Source: Bacillus sp. sid0103
Lineage (GTDB): Bacteria; Bacillota; Bacilli; Bacillales_B; DSM-18226
NCBI RefSeq assembly: GCF_019219025.1
Contig: NZ_JAHUWN010000038.1
Location: 1 to 56,368 of the forward strand
Reading direction: 5' to 3'
DNA length: 56,368 nt
In this document: one piece after another, positions 1 to 9,958 of the stretch
How the letters are laid out: each line of letters begins with the position of its first letter
Position numbering within the stretch: the first letter of the stretch is position 1
The notes under the pieces: generated by a model
What the model was told of the DNA's origin: nothing
Database searches by the model: none
Seen by the model: only the letters and a program-made list of their open reading frames with translations
Translations under genes and position numbers: made by a program

Positions 1-118
1 TCTGCTTAATACATAGAAAAGAATAAATTGGATTAGTTGGAACGCCGTATGCGGTGAAAGTCGCTTGTACGGTGTGGACGGGGGGAAAAGGGAGAGATAA
101 CTTCAAACCCTTACCTAT
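1..118 (+). mobile_element. Group II intron, 3' end (domains V-VI), cut by the window edge
   Basis: Bases 41-80 show the domain V pattern: a GCCGTATGCGGTGAAAGTCG arm closing on TGTACGGTG. A domain VI-like hairpin with the arms AAGGG and CCCTT follows, and the sequence ends in the typical TTACCTAT. No coding sequence belongs to it here. The 5' part lies outside the window, so the class and the presence of a maturase gene cannot be judged. The exact 3' splice point is inferred to within a few bases. Confidence 0.75.
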
Positions 119-250
119 CTGTATGAAATGGGATGGAAATCTCTTTGGGTTAAATGGTAAAGTTGATTTTCTAACAATATTATTTGTTTAGATTTAGATC
201 CTTTTTACATAATAGGATATTATCTACCATCTACCCAAGGAGGATTTGTT

Positions 251-1330
251 TTGATTAATGATTTACTAAAGGAAGCTGAGGAATTTATCCGGACTTGTTA
301 TAGAGAATTAAATAAAACGGAGCAAGAACTAGAACATAGATTGAATGAATTGAATGAACAGTTACGAAATAAAGGTTTTTATGAACACACCAACCTAGAG
401 CTTGAATATGGGGCAAAAATGGCTTGGCGTAATAGTAACCGTTGTATAGGAAGGTTATTTTGGGATCAATTAAACGTGATCGATAAGAGGAACCTAAAGA
501 CAGAAGAAGAAATTATCGAAGCCTTATTTGAACACATCGAATATGCAACGAATAAGGGTCGAATACGCCCTACAATCACCATTTTTTCACAAAAAGCCTC
601 GAACCAAAAAGTTCGTATTTGGAATCACCAATTAATTCGCTATGCAGGTTACAAAACGGAACAAGGTGTTTTAGGGGATCCACACTCCATTTCCTTTACC
701 GATACCTGTATAGATTTAGGATGGGAACCGAAGTTTGGAAATTTCGATGTTTTACCCTTAGTCGTTCAAGTAAATGATCATCATCCAAAAGTAGCCCAGT
801 TTCCAGAAAAGCTTCTTCTCGAAGTGCCAATTCGTCATCCCAATTACAAATGGTTTAATGATTTAAATTTGAAATGGTATGCAGTACCGATGATCTCGGA
901 TATGATTTTAGAAATTGGAGGCATTACGTATACCGCTGCTCCTTTTAATGGCTGGTATATGGGGACTGAGATAGGAGCAAGGAACTTTGCGGATGAATCG
1001 CGGTATAATATGCTTCCTCAAATAGGAAAATTAATGGAGTTGGACATAAAAAGTAATATATCTTTATGGAAGGATAGGGCACTCTTAGAATTGAATACAG
1101 CAGTTTTACATTCCTATAAGGAGGATGGGGTTAGTATTGTAGACCATCATACGGCTGCACAACAATTCAAAAAATTTGAAGAAAAAGAAAGGGCAAGTGA
1201 AAGGTCTATTACAGGCGACTGGACGTGGCTTATTCCACCAATGTCACCAGCTGCAACCCATATTTTCCACAAACCATATAATAATGTCATTAAAAAACCC
1301 AATTATTTTTATCAACCTAAACCATATTAA
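251..1330 (+). CDS. nos: Nitric oxide synthase oxygenase
   Basis: This is a bacterial NOS oxygenase domain protein that makes nitric oxide from L-arginine with heme and tetrahydrobiopterin or tetrahydrofolate. It needs a separate reductase partner. The 359-residue length fits the Bacillus family. The heme-ligand motif [13 protein letters not shown] places the cysteine at about residue 65, and the arginine-binding glutamate lies in [12 protein letters not shown] at about residue 240. The start is TTG, preceded by AAGGAGG at a good distance. In Bacillus, NO protects against oxidants and antibiotics, which fits the stress genes elsewhere in the window. It appears monocistronic and intact. Confidence 0.96.
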   Translation: MINDLLKEAEEFIRTCYRELNKTEQELEHRLNELNEQLRNKGFYEHTNLELEYGAKMAWRNSNRCIGRLFWDQLNVIDKRNLKTEEEIIEALFEHIEYATNKGRIRPTITIFSQKASNQKVRIWNHQLIRYAGYKTEQGVLGDPHSISFTDTCIDLGWEPKFGNFDVLPLVVQVNDHHPKVAQFPEKLLLEVPIRHPNYKWFNDLNLKWYAVPMISDMILEIGGITYTAAPFNGWYMGTEIGARNFADESRYNMLPQIGKLMELDIKSNISLWKDRALLELNTAVLHSYKEDGVSIVDHHTAAQQFKKFEEKERASERSITGDWTWLIPPMSPAATHIFHKPYNNVIKKPNYFYQPKPY

Positions 1331-1507
1331 TTTTTAAGTATAGTCACAAAAATCTTCGTTTTATAATTTTATATTCTGGTTTTTAAATGGTGCTTATTAA
1401 CTACAGTGTAGGATGCCTAAATAAGGCATCTACTCTTCCTAGTTCGATTAACGAGTTAGATTGTGAAATACTGTACTTAAAGTAACGGGTGCAATAGTTA
1501 AAGATGG

Positions 1508-1530
1508 AGATCGCTGCGGCGATCTTTTTG
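1508..1530 (+). terminator. Rho-independent terminator-like hairpin
   Basis: The arms AGATCGC and GCGATCT are separated by TGCG and followed by a T run. It lies about 180 bases after nos and before the CoA-transferase remnant. It may end the nos transcript, or it may belong to a lost gene. The rest of 1331-1677 holds no convincing gene. Confidence 0.6.
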
Positions 1531-1677
1531 CTTGTTGTACTAATGAAAGCAGTTTAGTGGAAGAAGTGCATATAGAACCTGCGGGTCAATTTATGGAATA
1601 ATTTGGTCAAGCTATTCGGTGTAGTGCATATAAATGTTATAAACAATGGAAATTTTTATTATTTGAAAGGAGAGAAA

Positions 1678-1767
1678 ATGGAACTACCCGGCGAGCTAGA
1701 TCCTGAACATATTGTCATTCCTCATTTATTTATTAATTACATCGTTAAAGGAGGAAATAACGGATGA
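1678..1767 (+). pseudogene. 3-oxoacid CoA-transferase subunit A, C-terminal remnant
   Basis: A 29-residue reading frame encodes a stretch with GELDPEHIVIP near its start and ending in INYIVKGGNNG. This matches the conserved last residues of subunit A of 3-oxoacid (acetoacetate/succinyl) CoA-transferases. An apparent ATG and an AAAGGAG site lie upstream, but the preceding ~200 codons are missing. Its stop overlaps the start of subunit B by the ATGA arrangement usual in intact scoAB operons. Most of scoA was therefore probably deleted while the junction to scoB survived. The fragment cannot supply the missing subunit. Confidence 0.7.
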
Positions 1768-2420
1768 ATATCAAACAAATGATTGCTGTAAGAGCAGCAA
1801 AGGAAATTCAGGATGGAGATATCGTCAATCTGGGCATTGGAATACCAACTCTGGTGGCTGATTTCCTACCAAATGACAAAGAGTTTTTTTTGCATACTGA
1901 AAACGGCCTACTAGGGGTCGGCCCAACTCCTTCTGAAGGCGAAGCCGATCCTGAAATCATTAATGCAGGCAAGCTCCCAGTTACAGCAAAAACTGGAGCA
2001 TCCTATTTCTCTTCTTCAGAATCATTTGGGATGATCCGGGGAGGTCATATCGATATTGCAATCCTTGGCGCATTGCAAGTAGCTGAAAATGGGGACATCG
2101 CCAATTGGGCAATTCCAGGAAAAAATATTCTTGGTGTAGGCGGAGCCATGGACCTTGTAGCCGGTGCAAAGAAAGTTATTGTAACAACCCAGCATTGTGC
2201 AAAGAATGGCGAACCGAAAATTCTAAAAAGCTGTAAATATCCCATTACGGCAAAAGGTGTGGTCAGTTTACTGATCACCGAATATGCAGTTTTTCGTTTT
2301 ATTAATGGAAAGATGGTACTTGAAGAATTGAAGGAAGGCATTACAGAAGAGAAGCTAAAGGAAATCACCCCTGCGGAGTATACAGACTCTACTTCCTTGT
2401 CAAAATATCAATTCGTTTAA
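1764..2420 (+). CDS. scoB: 3-oxoacid CoA-transferase subunit B
   Basis: This is the B subunit of a heterodimeric 3-oxoacid CoA-transferase, which moves CoA between succinyl-CoA or acetyl-CoA and acetoacetate. The catalytic glutamate is in HTENGLLGVGP at about residue 47. A glycine-rich segment, KNILGVGGAMDLVAGAK, is typical of the family. The length of 218 residues is normal. It overlaps the subunit A remnant by 4 bases and is followed after 20 bases by a thiolase, as in ketone-body or acetoacetate operons. Because subunit A is gone here, activity needs another A subunit elsewhere in the genome. The choice between ScoB and AtoA naming is not certain. Confidence 0.9.
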   Translation: MNIKQMIAVRAAKEIQDGDIVNLGIGIPTLVADFLPNDKEFFLHTENGLLGVGPTPSEGEADPEIINAGKLPVTAKTGASYFSSSESFGMIRGGHIDIAILGALQVAENGDIANWAIPGKNILGVGGAMDLVAGAKKVIVTTQHCAKNGEPKILKSCKYPITAKGVVSLLITEYAVFRFINGKMVLEELKEGITEEKLKEITPAEYTDSTSLSKYQFV

Positions 2421-2440
2421 TCGAAAGGAGAACCAATTTT

Positions 2441-3621
2441 ATGGGTCAAGAATTTGTCATTGTCAGTGCCAAACGCACAGCAATCGGAAAGTTTGGCGGA
2501 ACATTAAAAAATAACAATTCAGGAGATTTGGCTGCTGTTGTCCTGAAGGATGCACTTCAGACTACCGGACTTGCGACTGACCAAATTAATGAGATCATAC
2601 TGGGTGAGGTAAGACAGCAACAGATCATCCAATGTCGCACGGTTGCGGGACTGAGAGCAAGGATTACTGAATCAGTGACAGCCTATACTGTAAACCGCCT
2701 ATGTGCTTCAGGAATGCAAGCAGTCGTATCAGGAGTCCAACATTTAGCTTTCCATCCTGATGAAATCGTGATAGCTGGCGGAACGGAAAACATGAGTAGA
2801 GCGCCGATTTACCTTCGAAATTCCAGGTTTGGCGAGGGAAATCCATTTATTGTTGATTCAAACCTTGAAAATGGCCAGCAGCCTATTGAAATGTACGGCA
2901 AGGATTTAGGAATGGGGATGACAGCGGAGAATGTTGCCGAAAAATACGGTATTTCACGTGAGGATCAGGATGCTTTTGCTTTGGAAAGCCAAAGGCGTGC
3001 AATAAAAGCCTGGGAAGAGAGAAAGTTCGATTCTCAAATTGTCCCTGTTGAAGTGAAATTTAAAAATCAATCGACCGTGTTCGCAAAAGACGAACATATG
3101 CGTGAGACTTCATTGGAAAAATTGGCTAGCTTAAAACCAGTTTTCAAAAAAAATGGAACCGTAACCGCGGGAATGCCTGCGGCCGAAATGATGGTGCAAG
3201 TGCCATCGTTTTGATGACCAAAGAAAAAGCTCAAGGATTGGGGTTAAAACCTCTAGCCAAGGTTAAGGGCTGGGCAACAGTAGGTGTCGATCCACAATAT
3301 ATGGGAATCGGTCCAGTTCCAGCCGTTTCATTATTATTAAATAGGTCTGGACTGCAAATGGGCGACATAGGGCAGATAGAATTAAATGAGGCCTTCGCTG
3401 CCCAGGCTCTTGCTGTTATTCGGGAGGCAAGAATGAATATGGAAAAGGTGAACGTCAATGGTGGTGCCATAGCACAGGGCCATCCGCTCGGTGCGACTGG
3501 AGCAGTTATTATCACAAAGCTGATTCATGAACTGAGATTCAGGAGAGAACAATTTGGCATTGCAACACTATGTGTCGGAGGCGGCCAAGGAATGGCAATT
3601 TTGCTAGAAAATATGTCATAA
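2441..3621 (+). pseudogene. Acetyl-CoA acetyltransferase (thiolase), frameshifted
   Basis: The thiolase would condense or cleave acetoacetyl-CoA, in line with the CoA-transferase before it. The first part carries the nucleophilic cysteine in NRLCASGMQ and the second part carries GHPLGATGA and CVGGGQGMA. The two parts are in different frames. Restoring one base near 3171-3173 turns the end of the first frame into the expected TAGNACGRNDGASAIVLM and makes one continuous protein of about 393 residues. The shift could be a real mutation or a sequence error. All catalytic residues are otherwise present. A strong terminator follows. Confidence 0.85.
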
Positions 3622-3647
3622 ATAGCTTGATATGGAACTGTTTAGAG

Positions 3648-3676
3648 CCTAATGGATTACCCATTAGGTTTTTTTA
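3648..3676 (+). terminator. Rho-independent terminator after the thiolase
   Basis: The arms CCTAATGG and CCATTAGG form a perfect 8-base-pair stem with a 5-base loop, followed directly by a run of T. It separates the ketone-body genes from the pentose-phosphate operon. Confidence 0.85.
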
Positions 3677-3730
3677 TTTGATTTTTAAGGTGAAGAATTT
3701 GTTTTCGTCGCTTATAGAGGTGGTGAAAAA

Positions 3731-3748
3731 TATCTCGATTCTGAGATA
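3731..3748 (+). promoter_or_regulatory. MhqR-type operator upstream of the pentose-phosphate operon
   Basis: The sequence TATCTCGATTCTGAGATA is a perfect dyad, TATCTC-N6-GAGATA. The same form recurs at 19411 in front of the mhqP-like gene and, with one mismatch, at 18914, 19854 and 41451. Known MhqR sites in Bacillus subtilis have this ATCTC/GAGAT layout. It ends 6 bases before the -35 element of the promoter at 3755. That MhqR binds here is inferred. Confidence 0.7.
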
Positions 3749-3754
3749 CTTTGC

Positions 3755-3783
3755 TTGACGTTATTTAATTCAAGAATTATTAT
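3755..3783 (+). promoter_or_regulatory. SigA-type promoter of the BA3454-rpiA-zwf-tkt-gnd-tal-pgi operon
   Basis: A -35 TTGACG and a -10 TATTAT are separated by exactly 17 bases. No other convincing promoter and no terminator lie between here and rpiA. This promoter therefore probably drives the small gene at 3869 and the pentose-phosphate genes behind it. Confidence 0.65.
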
Positions 3784-3868
3784 GGTTATATAAAATAACT
3801 AAAGTTACTAAAAATAACTAGGTTATAATTATTTAATAATAATTAAAAATGATTAAGGAGTGAAACAG

Positions 3869-4003
3869 ATGGTGGAAGTAACTGTAAAACTTAATTATAA
3901 TGGGAAAAATTATTTAACAAATGTAATAGTTCATAAAAATACACCTAAAAAACAAATTATGTGTATTGCAACGGAACAAATTAAGAAACAAAGGGTAAAT
4001 TAA
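3869..4003 (+). CDS. Small stress-response peptide, BA3454-family-like (44 aa)
   Basis: The 44-residue product starts MVEVTVKLNYNGKNYLTN and ends KKQRVN. It resembles the short BA3454-type stress response proteins of Bacillus, whose biochemical role is unknown. An AAGGAG site lies 8 bases before the ATG. It is the first gene after the MhqR-type operator and promoter, and only 45 bases separate its stop from the chosen rpiA start. It is therefore likely to be co-transcribed with the pentose-phosphate genes. The family assignment rests on remembered similarity; the reading frame itself is well supported. Confidence 0.65.
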   Translation: MVEVTVKLNYNGKNYLTNVIVHKNTPKKQIMCIATEQIKKQRVN

Positions 4004-4048
4004 AATGGCGATAAATCTTCAGGTCTTTATATGAAAGGAGTAAAGGAC

Positions 4049-4720
4049 TTGAATGAAAAAAGAGTAGTCGGAGAGAAAGCTGTAGATTATGTGAAGGAAG
4101 GAATGGTAGTTGGACTTGGTACTGGCACCACAGTATTTTATACCATTTCTAAGCTTGCAAAATTAGTTCAACAAGGATTTTCTATTCAGGGAATCCCTAC
4201 TTCTTTGCAAACAGAGAATTTGGCAAGAGAGCTTGGCATTCCATTGGTTTCTTTCAATAAAATAGACCGAATTGATGTAGCGATAGATGGTGCCGATCAA
4301 GTAAACCTTGATTTAAATCTTATTAAAGGAGGCGGTGGAGCCCTTTTAAGAGAGAAAATCATTGCGAAATCGGCAAACACTTTTATAGTTGTCGCCGACT
4401 CACACAAGTTGGTGGAAAAATTAGGATCCTTCCCTTTGCCAGTAGAAGTGGTACCTTTCGGAGTTGAAATGACAAGCAAATATATCCAAGAGCTTGGAGG
4501 GATTCCGAAATTACGGCAAAAAGATGGGAGCCCTTATCTAACGGATAACGGTCATTATATTTTTGACTGCAGCTTCCATGAGATTACACATCCAGGAGAT
4601 TTAGAAAGAGACCTGAATCTCATTCCTGGTGTCGTTGATAATGGATTGTTTGTCGGAATGGCCGATATGGTTATTACCTTGGATAGAAATAAGGAAGTTG
4701 GCATTAATTTCCGAAAATAG
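4049..4720 (+). CDS. rpiA: Ribose-5-phosphate isomerase A
   Basis: RpiA interconverts ribulose 5-phosphate and ribose 5-phosphate in the cytosol. Family motifs are GLGTGTT near the N-terminus, DGADQVN (usually DGADE) and KGGGGALLREK. The frame is open from an ATG at 4031, but that codon has no ribosome binding site. The TTG at 4049 is preceded by AAAGGAG at 8 bases, so I place the start there, giving 223 residues. It is the first enzyme gene of the operon, with zwf 74 bases downstream. It supplies pentose phosphate from the zwf/gnd branch to the transketolase and transaldolase encoded next to it. Confidence 0.93.
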   Translation: MNEKRVVGEKAVDYVKEGMVVGLGTGTTVFYTISKLAKLVQQGFSIQGIPTSLQTENLARELGIPLVSFNKIDRIDVAIDGADQVNLDLNLIKGGGGALLREKIIAKSANTFIVVADSHKLVEKLGSFPLPVEVVPFGVEMTSKYIQELGGIPKLRQKDGSPYLTDNGHYIFDCSFHEITHPGDLERDLNLIPGVVDNGLFVGMADMVITLDRNKEVGINFRK

Positions 4721-4794
4721 GTTAGGTTCGGAAAAGAAAAAATAACTTCAGTATTGCGCATAATGATAATTTGCAAAAATGAGGAGATATAAAT

Positions 4795-6306
4795 ATGGAA
4801 TCAATGACCTTTGTATTATTTGGAGCAACGGGGGATTTGGCTAAGAGAAAAATATACCCTGCTCTTTACAATTTATATTTAAATCAGAAGTTGCCGCAAC
4901 CTATATCCATTATTGGACTTGGTAGAGGTAATTTATCACATCTCGATTTTCAGGAAAAAATTAAAAAATCAGTATTAGAGTTTTCACGTCGTTTAGAGCA
5001 TGAAGCGGATGAAATGGGAGATTTTCTAGACGCTTTTCGATTCAGTACTTTAGATGTAAATAAACCCGAAGATTATCAAAAAGTACTGCAGTTGGTTAAG
5101 GAAAGAGAAGACGAACTACAAATTGCGGAAAACCGCATGTTTTACCTCTCTGTAGCACCAGAGTTTTTTGATATCATTGCGTTTAATGTTAATAATAGTG
5201 GACTTGGTGCAACGAGTGGATGGAAACGATTAATCATCGAAAAACCATTTGGACATGATCTTCAATCTGCTCGCGAACTAAATGAAAAACTTAGCAGTGC
5301 GTTTGATGAAGAGGAGATCTTTCGAATCGACCATTACCTTGGGAAGCCAATGGTTCAGAACCTTGAAGCTCTTGAATTTGCGAACCCAGTTCTACAGTCC
5401 ATCTGGAATAGAGATCATATTGCGAATGTTCAAATTACAGCTAGTGAAACTGTGGGTGTTGAACAAAGAGCTGGTTATTATGATCAAGCAGGCACAATAC
5501 GCGACATGGTGCAAAATCATATGTTGCAAATGCTCATGATGACCGCTATGAACTTGCCTTATAAAATTAACGCAACGGAAATTCGAAATGAAAAACGGAA
5601 GGTGATGGAAGCTCTTCGTCCGGTAAAAAAAGAAGATGTCCAATTCCATATTGTCCGGGGACAGTACTCTTCGGGTGAGATGAAGGGTGAGTCGGTGTCA
5701 GGCTATAAAGATGAGCCGGGAGTAAATCCGTCTTCTCAAACGGATACATTTGTCGCTGCCCGTTTATGGATTGATAATCCATTTTGGAGTGGAGTTCCAT
5801 TCTATATACGGACAGGGAAAAGAATGAAGGAAAAGTCCACCCGTATCGTCATCGAATTTAAAAACACGTTAAAACTTCTTTATAACGAAAATCAAAAAGT
5901 GGAGCCTAATTTATTGATTATCGAAATCAGCCCCGATGAAAATGTCGCTCTGCAATTGAATGGTAAAAATCCAATGAACGGGAGAATAGAACCTGTAAAT
6001 ATTAGTTTTTCTTGTGAAGATTCAGCACGCAATGGCTCAGGGGTACCTGAGGCTTATGAAAGACTTATCTATGATGCTTTAATCGGCGATTCTACATTCT
6101 TTGCCCATTGGAAGGAAGTTGAATTATCGTGGGAATGGGTACAACCAATCCTGAACGCATTTGAGGAAAATCTTCTGCCTCTACGTGAATATTGGTCCGG
6201 TTCATTTGGACCAGATGCCTCTGATTCCCTGTTAGCAGAAAATGGGTTCAAATGGTGGTTAGATGAAAAAACTCAAGAAAACCAAGAGACATCACTTCAG
6301 AAATAA
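4795..6306 (+). CDS. zwf: Glucose-6-phosphate 1-dehydrogenase
   Basis: Zwf oxidises glucose 6-phosphate to 6-phosphogluconolactone with reduction of NADP. It is the committed step of the oxidative pentose-phosphate pathway and a main NADPH source. The nucleotide-binding motif FGATGDLAKRKIYPAL is at residues 8-23 and the substrate-binding motif RIDHYLGK at about residues 177-184. The length of 503 residues is typical. The ribosome binding site GAGGAGAT precedes the ATG. The gene is intact and stands 24 bases before tkt. No lactonase gene is seen in the cluster. Confidence 0.97.
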   Translation: MESMTFVLFGATGDLAKRKIYPALYNLYLNQKLPQPISIIGLGRGNLSHLDFQEKIKKSVLEFSRRLEHEADEMGDFLDAFRFSTLDVNKPEDYQKVLQLVKEREDELQIAENRMFYLSVAPEFFDIIAFNVNNSGLGATSGWKRLIIEKPFGHDLQSARELNEKLSSAFDEEEIFRIDHYLGKPMVQNLEALEFANPVLQSIWNRDHIANVQITASETVGVEQRAGYYDQAGTIRDMVQNHMLQMLMMTAMNLPYKINATEIRNEKRKVMEALRPVKKEDVQFHIVRGQYSSGEMKGESVSGYKDEPGVNPSSQTDTFVAARLWIDNPFWSGVPFYIRTGKRMKEKSTRIVIEFKNTLKLLYNENQKVEPNLLIIEISPDENVALQLNGKNPMNGRIEPVNISFSCEDSARNGSGVPEAYERLIYDALIGDSTFFAHWKEVELSWEWVQPILNAFEENLLPLREYWSGSFGPDASDSLLAENGFKWWLDEKTQENQETSLQK

Positions 6307-6330
6307 GGAATTGTCTAGGAGGAAAATGAC

Positions 6331-8325
6331 ATGTCACAAACCATTGAAAATTTAGCGGTAACAACCATTCGAACTTTATCAATTGATGCGGTCAATGCAG
6401 CAAACTCAGGCCATCCAGGTCTCCCGATGGGGGCAGCGCCAATGGCCTATGCATTATGGGCGAACCATTTGAATCACAATCCTGAAAATCCGAACTGGTT
6501 TAATCGTGATCGATTCGTTTTATCTGCAGGACATGGTTCCAGTTTATTATACAGCTTGCTTCATTCATTTGGGTATCATGTCTCGATGGATGATTTAAAA
6601 AACTTCAGAAAATTAAATAGCAAAACGCCAGGGCATCCGGAATTCGGTCATACTCCAGGTGTAGAAGCAACCACTGGACCATTAGGACAAGGGATTGCCA
6701 ATGCTGTAGGGATGGCTATGGCGGAAGCACATTTAGCAGGCAAGTTTAATAAAGAAGGGTTTCCTGTGATTGATCATTATACCTATGCCTTAGTGGGGGA
6801 CGGCGACCTAATGGAAGGTATTTCCTATGAAGCAATGTCAATGGCAGGTCATATGAAGCTAGGAAAGCTGGTTGTCTTATATGATTCCAATGATATCTCC
6901 CTTGATGGTGAATTGAACGTTTCCTTCTCCGAAGATATCAAGAAAAGAGCTGAATCTGCCCACTGGAACTATTTAAGAGTAGAAGATGGCAACGATATTG
7001 AGGCCATTTCAAATGCCATCCAATCAGCAAAACAAAATACTGACCAGCCAAGTTTGATTGAAATCAGAACGATCATCGGCTATGGAAGTCCGAAGGTTGC
7101 AGGAACGAATAAGGCCCACGGTGCACCACTCGGAGCAGAAGAAGGGAAAGCGACTAAACAAGCCTATAATTGGCTTTATGAGGAAGATTTCCACGTTCCA
7201 GAGGAAGTCAAGGCTCATTTTGAACAATTAAAGCGTAATGGAGTCGACAAGGAACAAAGGTGGAACCATTTATTCGATTCTTACCAAAAAGCGAATCCAG
7301 ACTTGGCAGAACAGTTAACCAATGCGATTTCTGGAAAAGTTCTCATCGATGTGAAGGATATTCTAACGTTTGACACCGGAAAAGCTGTATCCACTCGTGT
7401 GGCGAGCGGGGAAGCTATTAACCATTTTGTCAAATCAGTGCCAGCCATTTTTGGTGGTAGTGCGGACCTTTCCCACTCCACGATGACTGAGATTAAAGGG
7501 GAACAAATTTACGCCGTCGAATCCTACAGTGCGCGAAATGTTTATTTCGGTGTACGTGAACATGCGATGGGTGCAGCAGCAAACGGGATGGCTTATCATG
7601 GCGGATTAAAGCCTTTTGTTAGCACATTCTTTGTATTTAATGATTATCTGCGTCCTTCTATTCGATTAGCGGCTTTATCAAAGCTTCCGGTCATCTATGT
7701 GTTTACACATGATTCCATTGCAGTTGGGGAAGATGGACCAACTCATGAGCCGGTTGAACACTTGGCTGCCCTTCGTTCCATCCCGGGCCTCACTGTTATC
7801 AGGCCTACAGATGCGAATGAAACAGCAAGTGCTTGGGCGTTTTCGCTTCAACAATCAGAAGGACCAGTCGCCTTGGTCTTAAGCCGTCAAAACTTGCCGG
7901 TATTTAATGAAACAAAAGCGAATGTAGAAAATTTATCTAAGGGCGCTTATGTATTGACAGAAACCAATCCGACCCCGGACGTCATCTTAATGGCAACAGG
8001 GTCTGAAGTTTCATTGGCAGCGAGTGCCAAAACTGAACTGGAAAAAGAATATATTTCTGTACGTATCGTAGCAATGCCAAGTTGGGAGTTGTTCGGCAAG
8101 CAATCTGCTGATTATAAAGAGGCTGTGCTCCCTTCTTCGGTTACAAAGCGTGTGGCAATCGAAATGGGTATTTCATTAGGATGGGAACGCTTTGTTGGCT
8201 TTGATGGAAAAGTATTATCAATTGAGACATTCGGTGCATCTGGAGATGGTGAAGCTGTTATGAAGCATTTTGGATTTACGACTGAAAATGTGGTTCAAAC
8301 TACAAAAGGTATTTTAAATAAGTAA
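6331..8325 (+). CDS. tkt: Transketolase
   Basis: This thiamine diphosphate enzyme transfers two-carbon units between sugar phosphates in the non-oxidative pentose-phosphate pathway. Its 664 residues are full length. The ThDP-binding motif is [14 protein letters not shown] near residue 155. The conserved [12 protein letters not shown] lies at about residues 68-79 and the glutamate region [14 protein letters not shown] at about residue 410. The ribosome binding site TAGGAGG is well placed. It sits inside the pentose-phosphate operon and its substrates are made by the flanking rpiA and gnd products. Confidence 0.97.
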   Translation: MSQTIENLAVTTIRTLSIDAVNAANSGHPGLPMGAAPMAYALWANHLNHNPENPNWFNRDRFVLSAGHGSSLLYSLLHSFGYHVSMDDLKNFRKLNSKTPGHPEFGHTPGVEATTGPLGQGIANAVGMAMAEAHLAGKFNKEGFPVIDHYTYALVGDGDLMEGISYEAMSMAGHMKLGKLVVLYDSNDISLDGELNVSFSEDIKKRAESAHWNYLRVEDGNDIEAISNAIQSAKQNTDQPSLIEIRTIIGYGSPKVAGTNKAHGAPLGAEEGKATKQAYNWLYEEDFHVPEEVKAHFEQLKRNGVDKEQRWNHLFDSYQKANPDLAEQLTNAISGKVLIDVKDILTFDTGKAVSTRVASGEAINHFVKSVPAIFGGSADLSHSTMTEIKGEQIYAVESYSARNVYFGVREHAMGAAANGMAYHGGLKPFVSTFFVFNDYLRPSIRLAALSKLPVIYVFTHDSIAVGEDGPTHEPVEHLAALRSIPGLTVIRPTDANETASAWAFSLQQSEGPVALVLSRQNLPVFNETKANVENLSKGAYVLTETNPTPDVILMATGSEVSLAASAKTELEKEYISVRIVAMPSWELFGKQSADYKEAVLPSSVTKRVAIEMGISLGWERFVGFDGKVLSIETFGASGDGEAVMKHFGFTTENVVQTTKGILNK

Positions 8326-8346
8326 AAAATAAATTTGGAGGAATTA

Positions 8347-9249
8347 ATGATGAAAGTAGGATTAATCGGTTTGGGAAAGATGGGCTTTAACCTAGGACAA
8401 AATCTAATCGAGCATAATCATGAAGTGGTAGCATTCGATGTAAGCCCAACAGCTGTGGAAGAAATGAAAAAAAACGGAGCTGTAGGAGTTTCAAGCTATA
8501 AAGAACTTATTCAATCATTAGAACAGCCAAGAATTGTTTGGATTATGGTCCCTCATGGCGTTGTTGATTCGGTTATAGGTGAGGTTCTACCGTTCTTGAA
8601 CGAGGGGGATATTGTCATTGAAGCTGGTAATTCCCATTATAAAGAATCCATCCAGCGTTATAACGAATTAAAGGAACTGGGGATCCGATTTATGGATGCA
8701 GGCACTTCAGGCGGTATGGAAGGTGCTCGTCATGGTGCATGCTACATGGTTGGCGGCGATCCTGAGGCGTGGCAAATCGTTGAACCCATCTTCAAAGATA
8801 CATCCGTTGAAAATGGTTATCTCTATGCAGGCAAAGCAGGAAGCGGTCACTTCCTCAAGATGGTTCATAATGGAATCGAATATGCCATGATGGCTGCCAT
8901 AGGGGAAGGATTTGATGTACTTGAGAAAAGTGACTTCGATTATGATTATGAAAAAGTAGCAAGAGTTTGGAATAACGGGTCTGTTATTCGTTCATGGCTG
9001 ATGGAATTAACGGAAAACGCATTTTCAAAATACCCACATTTGGATGAAATTAAAGGAATTATGCATTCTTCAGGTGAAGGGAAATGGACGGTTGAAACAG
9101 CTCTGGATCTTCAAACGGCTACTCCTGTTATCGCCTTGTCATTATTAATGCGTTATCGTTCCTTAGAGAATGACACCTTTACAGGAAAAGTGGTAGCCGC
9201 ATTAAGAAATGAATTTGGTGGACATGCTGTCGAAAAAGCAAGCAAATAA
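8347..9249 (+). CDS. gnd: 6-phosphogluconate dehydrogenase, decarboxylating (short type)
   Basis: The enzyme oxidises and decarboxylates 6-phosphogluconate to ribulose 5-phosphate and produces reduced nicotinamide cofactor. The coenzyme motif GLIGLGKMG is at the N-terminus. The substrate motif GTSGGMEGARHG and the catalytic region KMVHNGIEY follow. At about 300 residues it is the short GntZ/YqeC type, not the ~470-residue GndA type; cofactor preference (NAD or NADP) cannot be read from the sequence. A TTG at 8335 would extend the frame but is part of the GGAGG site. ATG at 8347 or 8350 is the likely start. Confidence 0.94.
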   Translation: MMKVGLIGLGKMGFNLGQNLIEHNHEVVAFDVSPTAVEEMKKNGAVGVSSYKELIQSLEQPRIVWIMVPHGVVDSVIGEVLPFLNEGDIVIEAGNSHYKESIQRYNELKELGIRFMDAGTSGGMEGARHGACYMVGGDPEAWQIVEPIFKDTSVENGYLYAGKAGSGHFLKMVHNGIEYAMMAAIGEGFDVLEKSDFDYDYEKVARVWNNGSVIRSWLMELTENAFSKYPHLDEIKGIMHSSGEGKWTVETALDLQTATPVIALSLLMRYRSLENDTFTGKVVAALRNEFGGHAVEKASK

Positions 9250-9279
9250 AATATATTATATAAATCGGAGGAAATCATC

Positions 9280-9942
9280 ATGAAATTTTTTATTGATACA
9301 GCGAATCTAGACGATATCAAAAAAGCTTATAAAATCGGGGTTTTATCAGGCGTTACTACAAATCCTTCCTTGGTTGCAAAAGAAGGAGTTAAATTTGAAG
9401 ATCGCATTGCAGAAATTCTAAATGCCGTTCCCGAGGTTGAGTCTGTATCTGCCGAAGTAACTCCAAATGCTTTAACAGCAGAACAAATGATTGCTGAAGC
9501 AAATGAACTCATCAAAATAAATGGCGGGGATAAAAATATTACCATTAAACTTCCAATGACGTTGGATGGTTTAGAAGCGTGCCGCTACCTAACAAAAAAA
9601 GGTGTAAAAACAAACGTTACCCTTATTTTTTCCGTAAACCAAGCCCTCTTGGCAGCACGTGCCGGGGCCACCTATGTGTCCCCATTCTTGGGCCGTTTAG
9701 ATGATATTAACGAAGACGGTGTAGCACTTGTTTCAAGAATTGCTGAATTATTCCGTGTTCAGAATTTAGACTCTCAAATCATTGCAGCGTCAGTTCGTCA
9801 CCCAGACCATGTAACTCGTGTTGCATTGGCGGGAGCACATATTGCAACTATACCATTTAATGTAATTGAGCAATTATCTAAACATCCTTTAACAGATCAA
9901 GGAATTCAAAAATTTGCAGCGGACTGGAAAAATGCTCTTTAA
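9280..9942 (+). CDS. tal: Transaldolase (short, TalC/fructose-6-phosphate aldolase type)
   Basis: This enzyme transfers a three-carbon dihydroxyacetone unit between sugar phosphates. The N-terminal signature [16 protein letters not shown] and GVTTNPSL are typical. The Schiff-base lysine is in NITIKLPMT at about residue 90. The 220-residue length marks the small subfamily, which in other bacteria includes fructose-6-phosphate aldolases; operon context favours transaldolase. A GGAGG site precedes the ATG. It is followed by a 12-base-pair inverted repeat before pgi. Confidence 0.93.
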   Translation: MKFFIDTANLDDIKKAYKIGVLSGVTTNPSLVAKEGVKFEDRIAEILNAVPEVESVSAEVTPNALTAEQMIAEANELIKINGGDKNITIKLPMTLDGLEACRYLTKKGVKTNVTLIFSVNQALLAARAGATYVSPFLGRLDDINEDGVALVSRIAELFRVQNLDSQIIAASVRHPDHVTRVALAGAHIATIPFNVIEQLSKHPLTDQGIQKFAADWKNAL

Positions 9943-9958
9943 AAACTTATAAAAGCTA

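Noticed and set aside
4031..4048. ATG at 4031 as rpiA start
   Set aside because: No ribosome binding site before it; the TTG at 4049 has AAAGGAG at a good distance.
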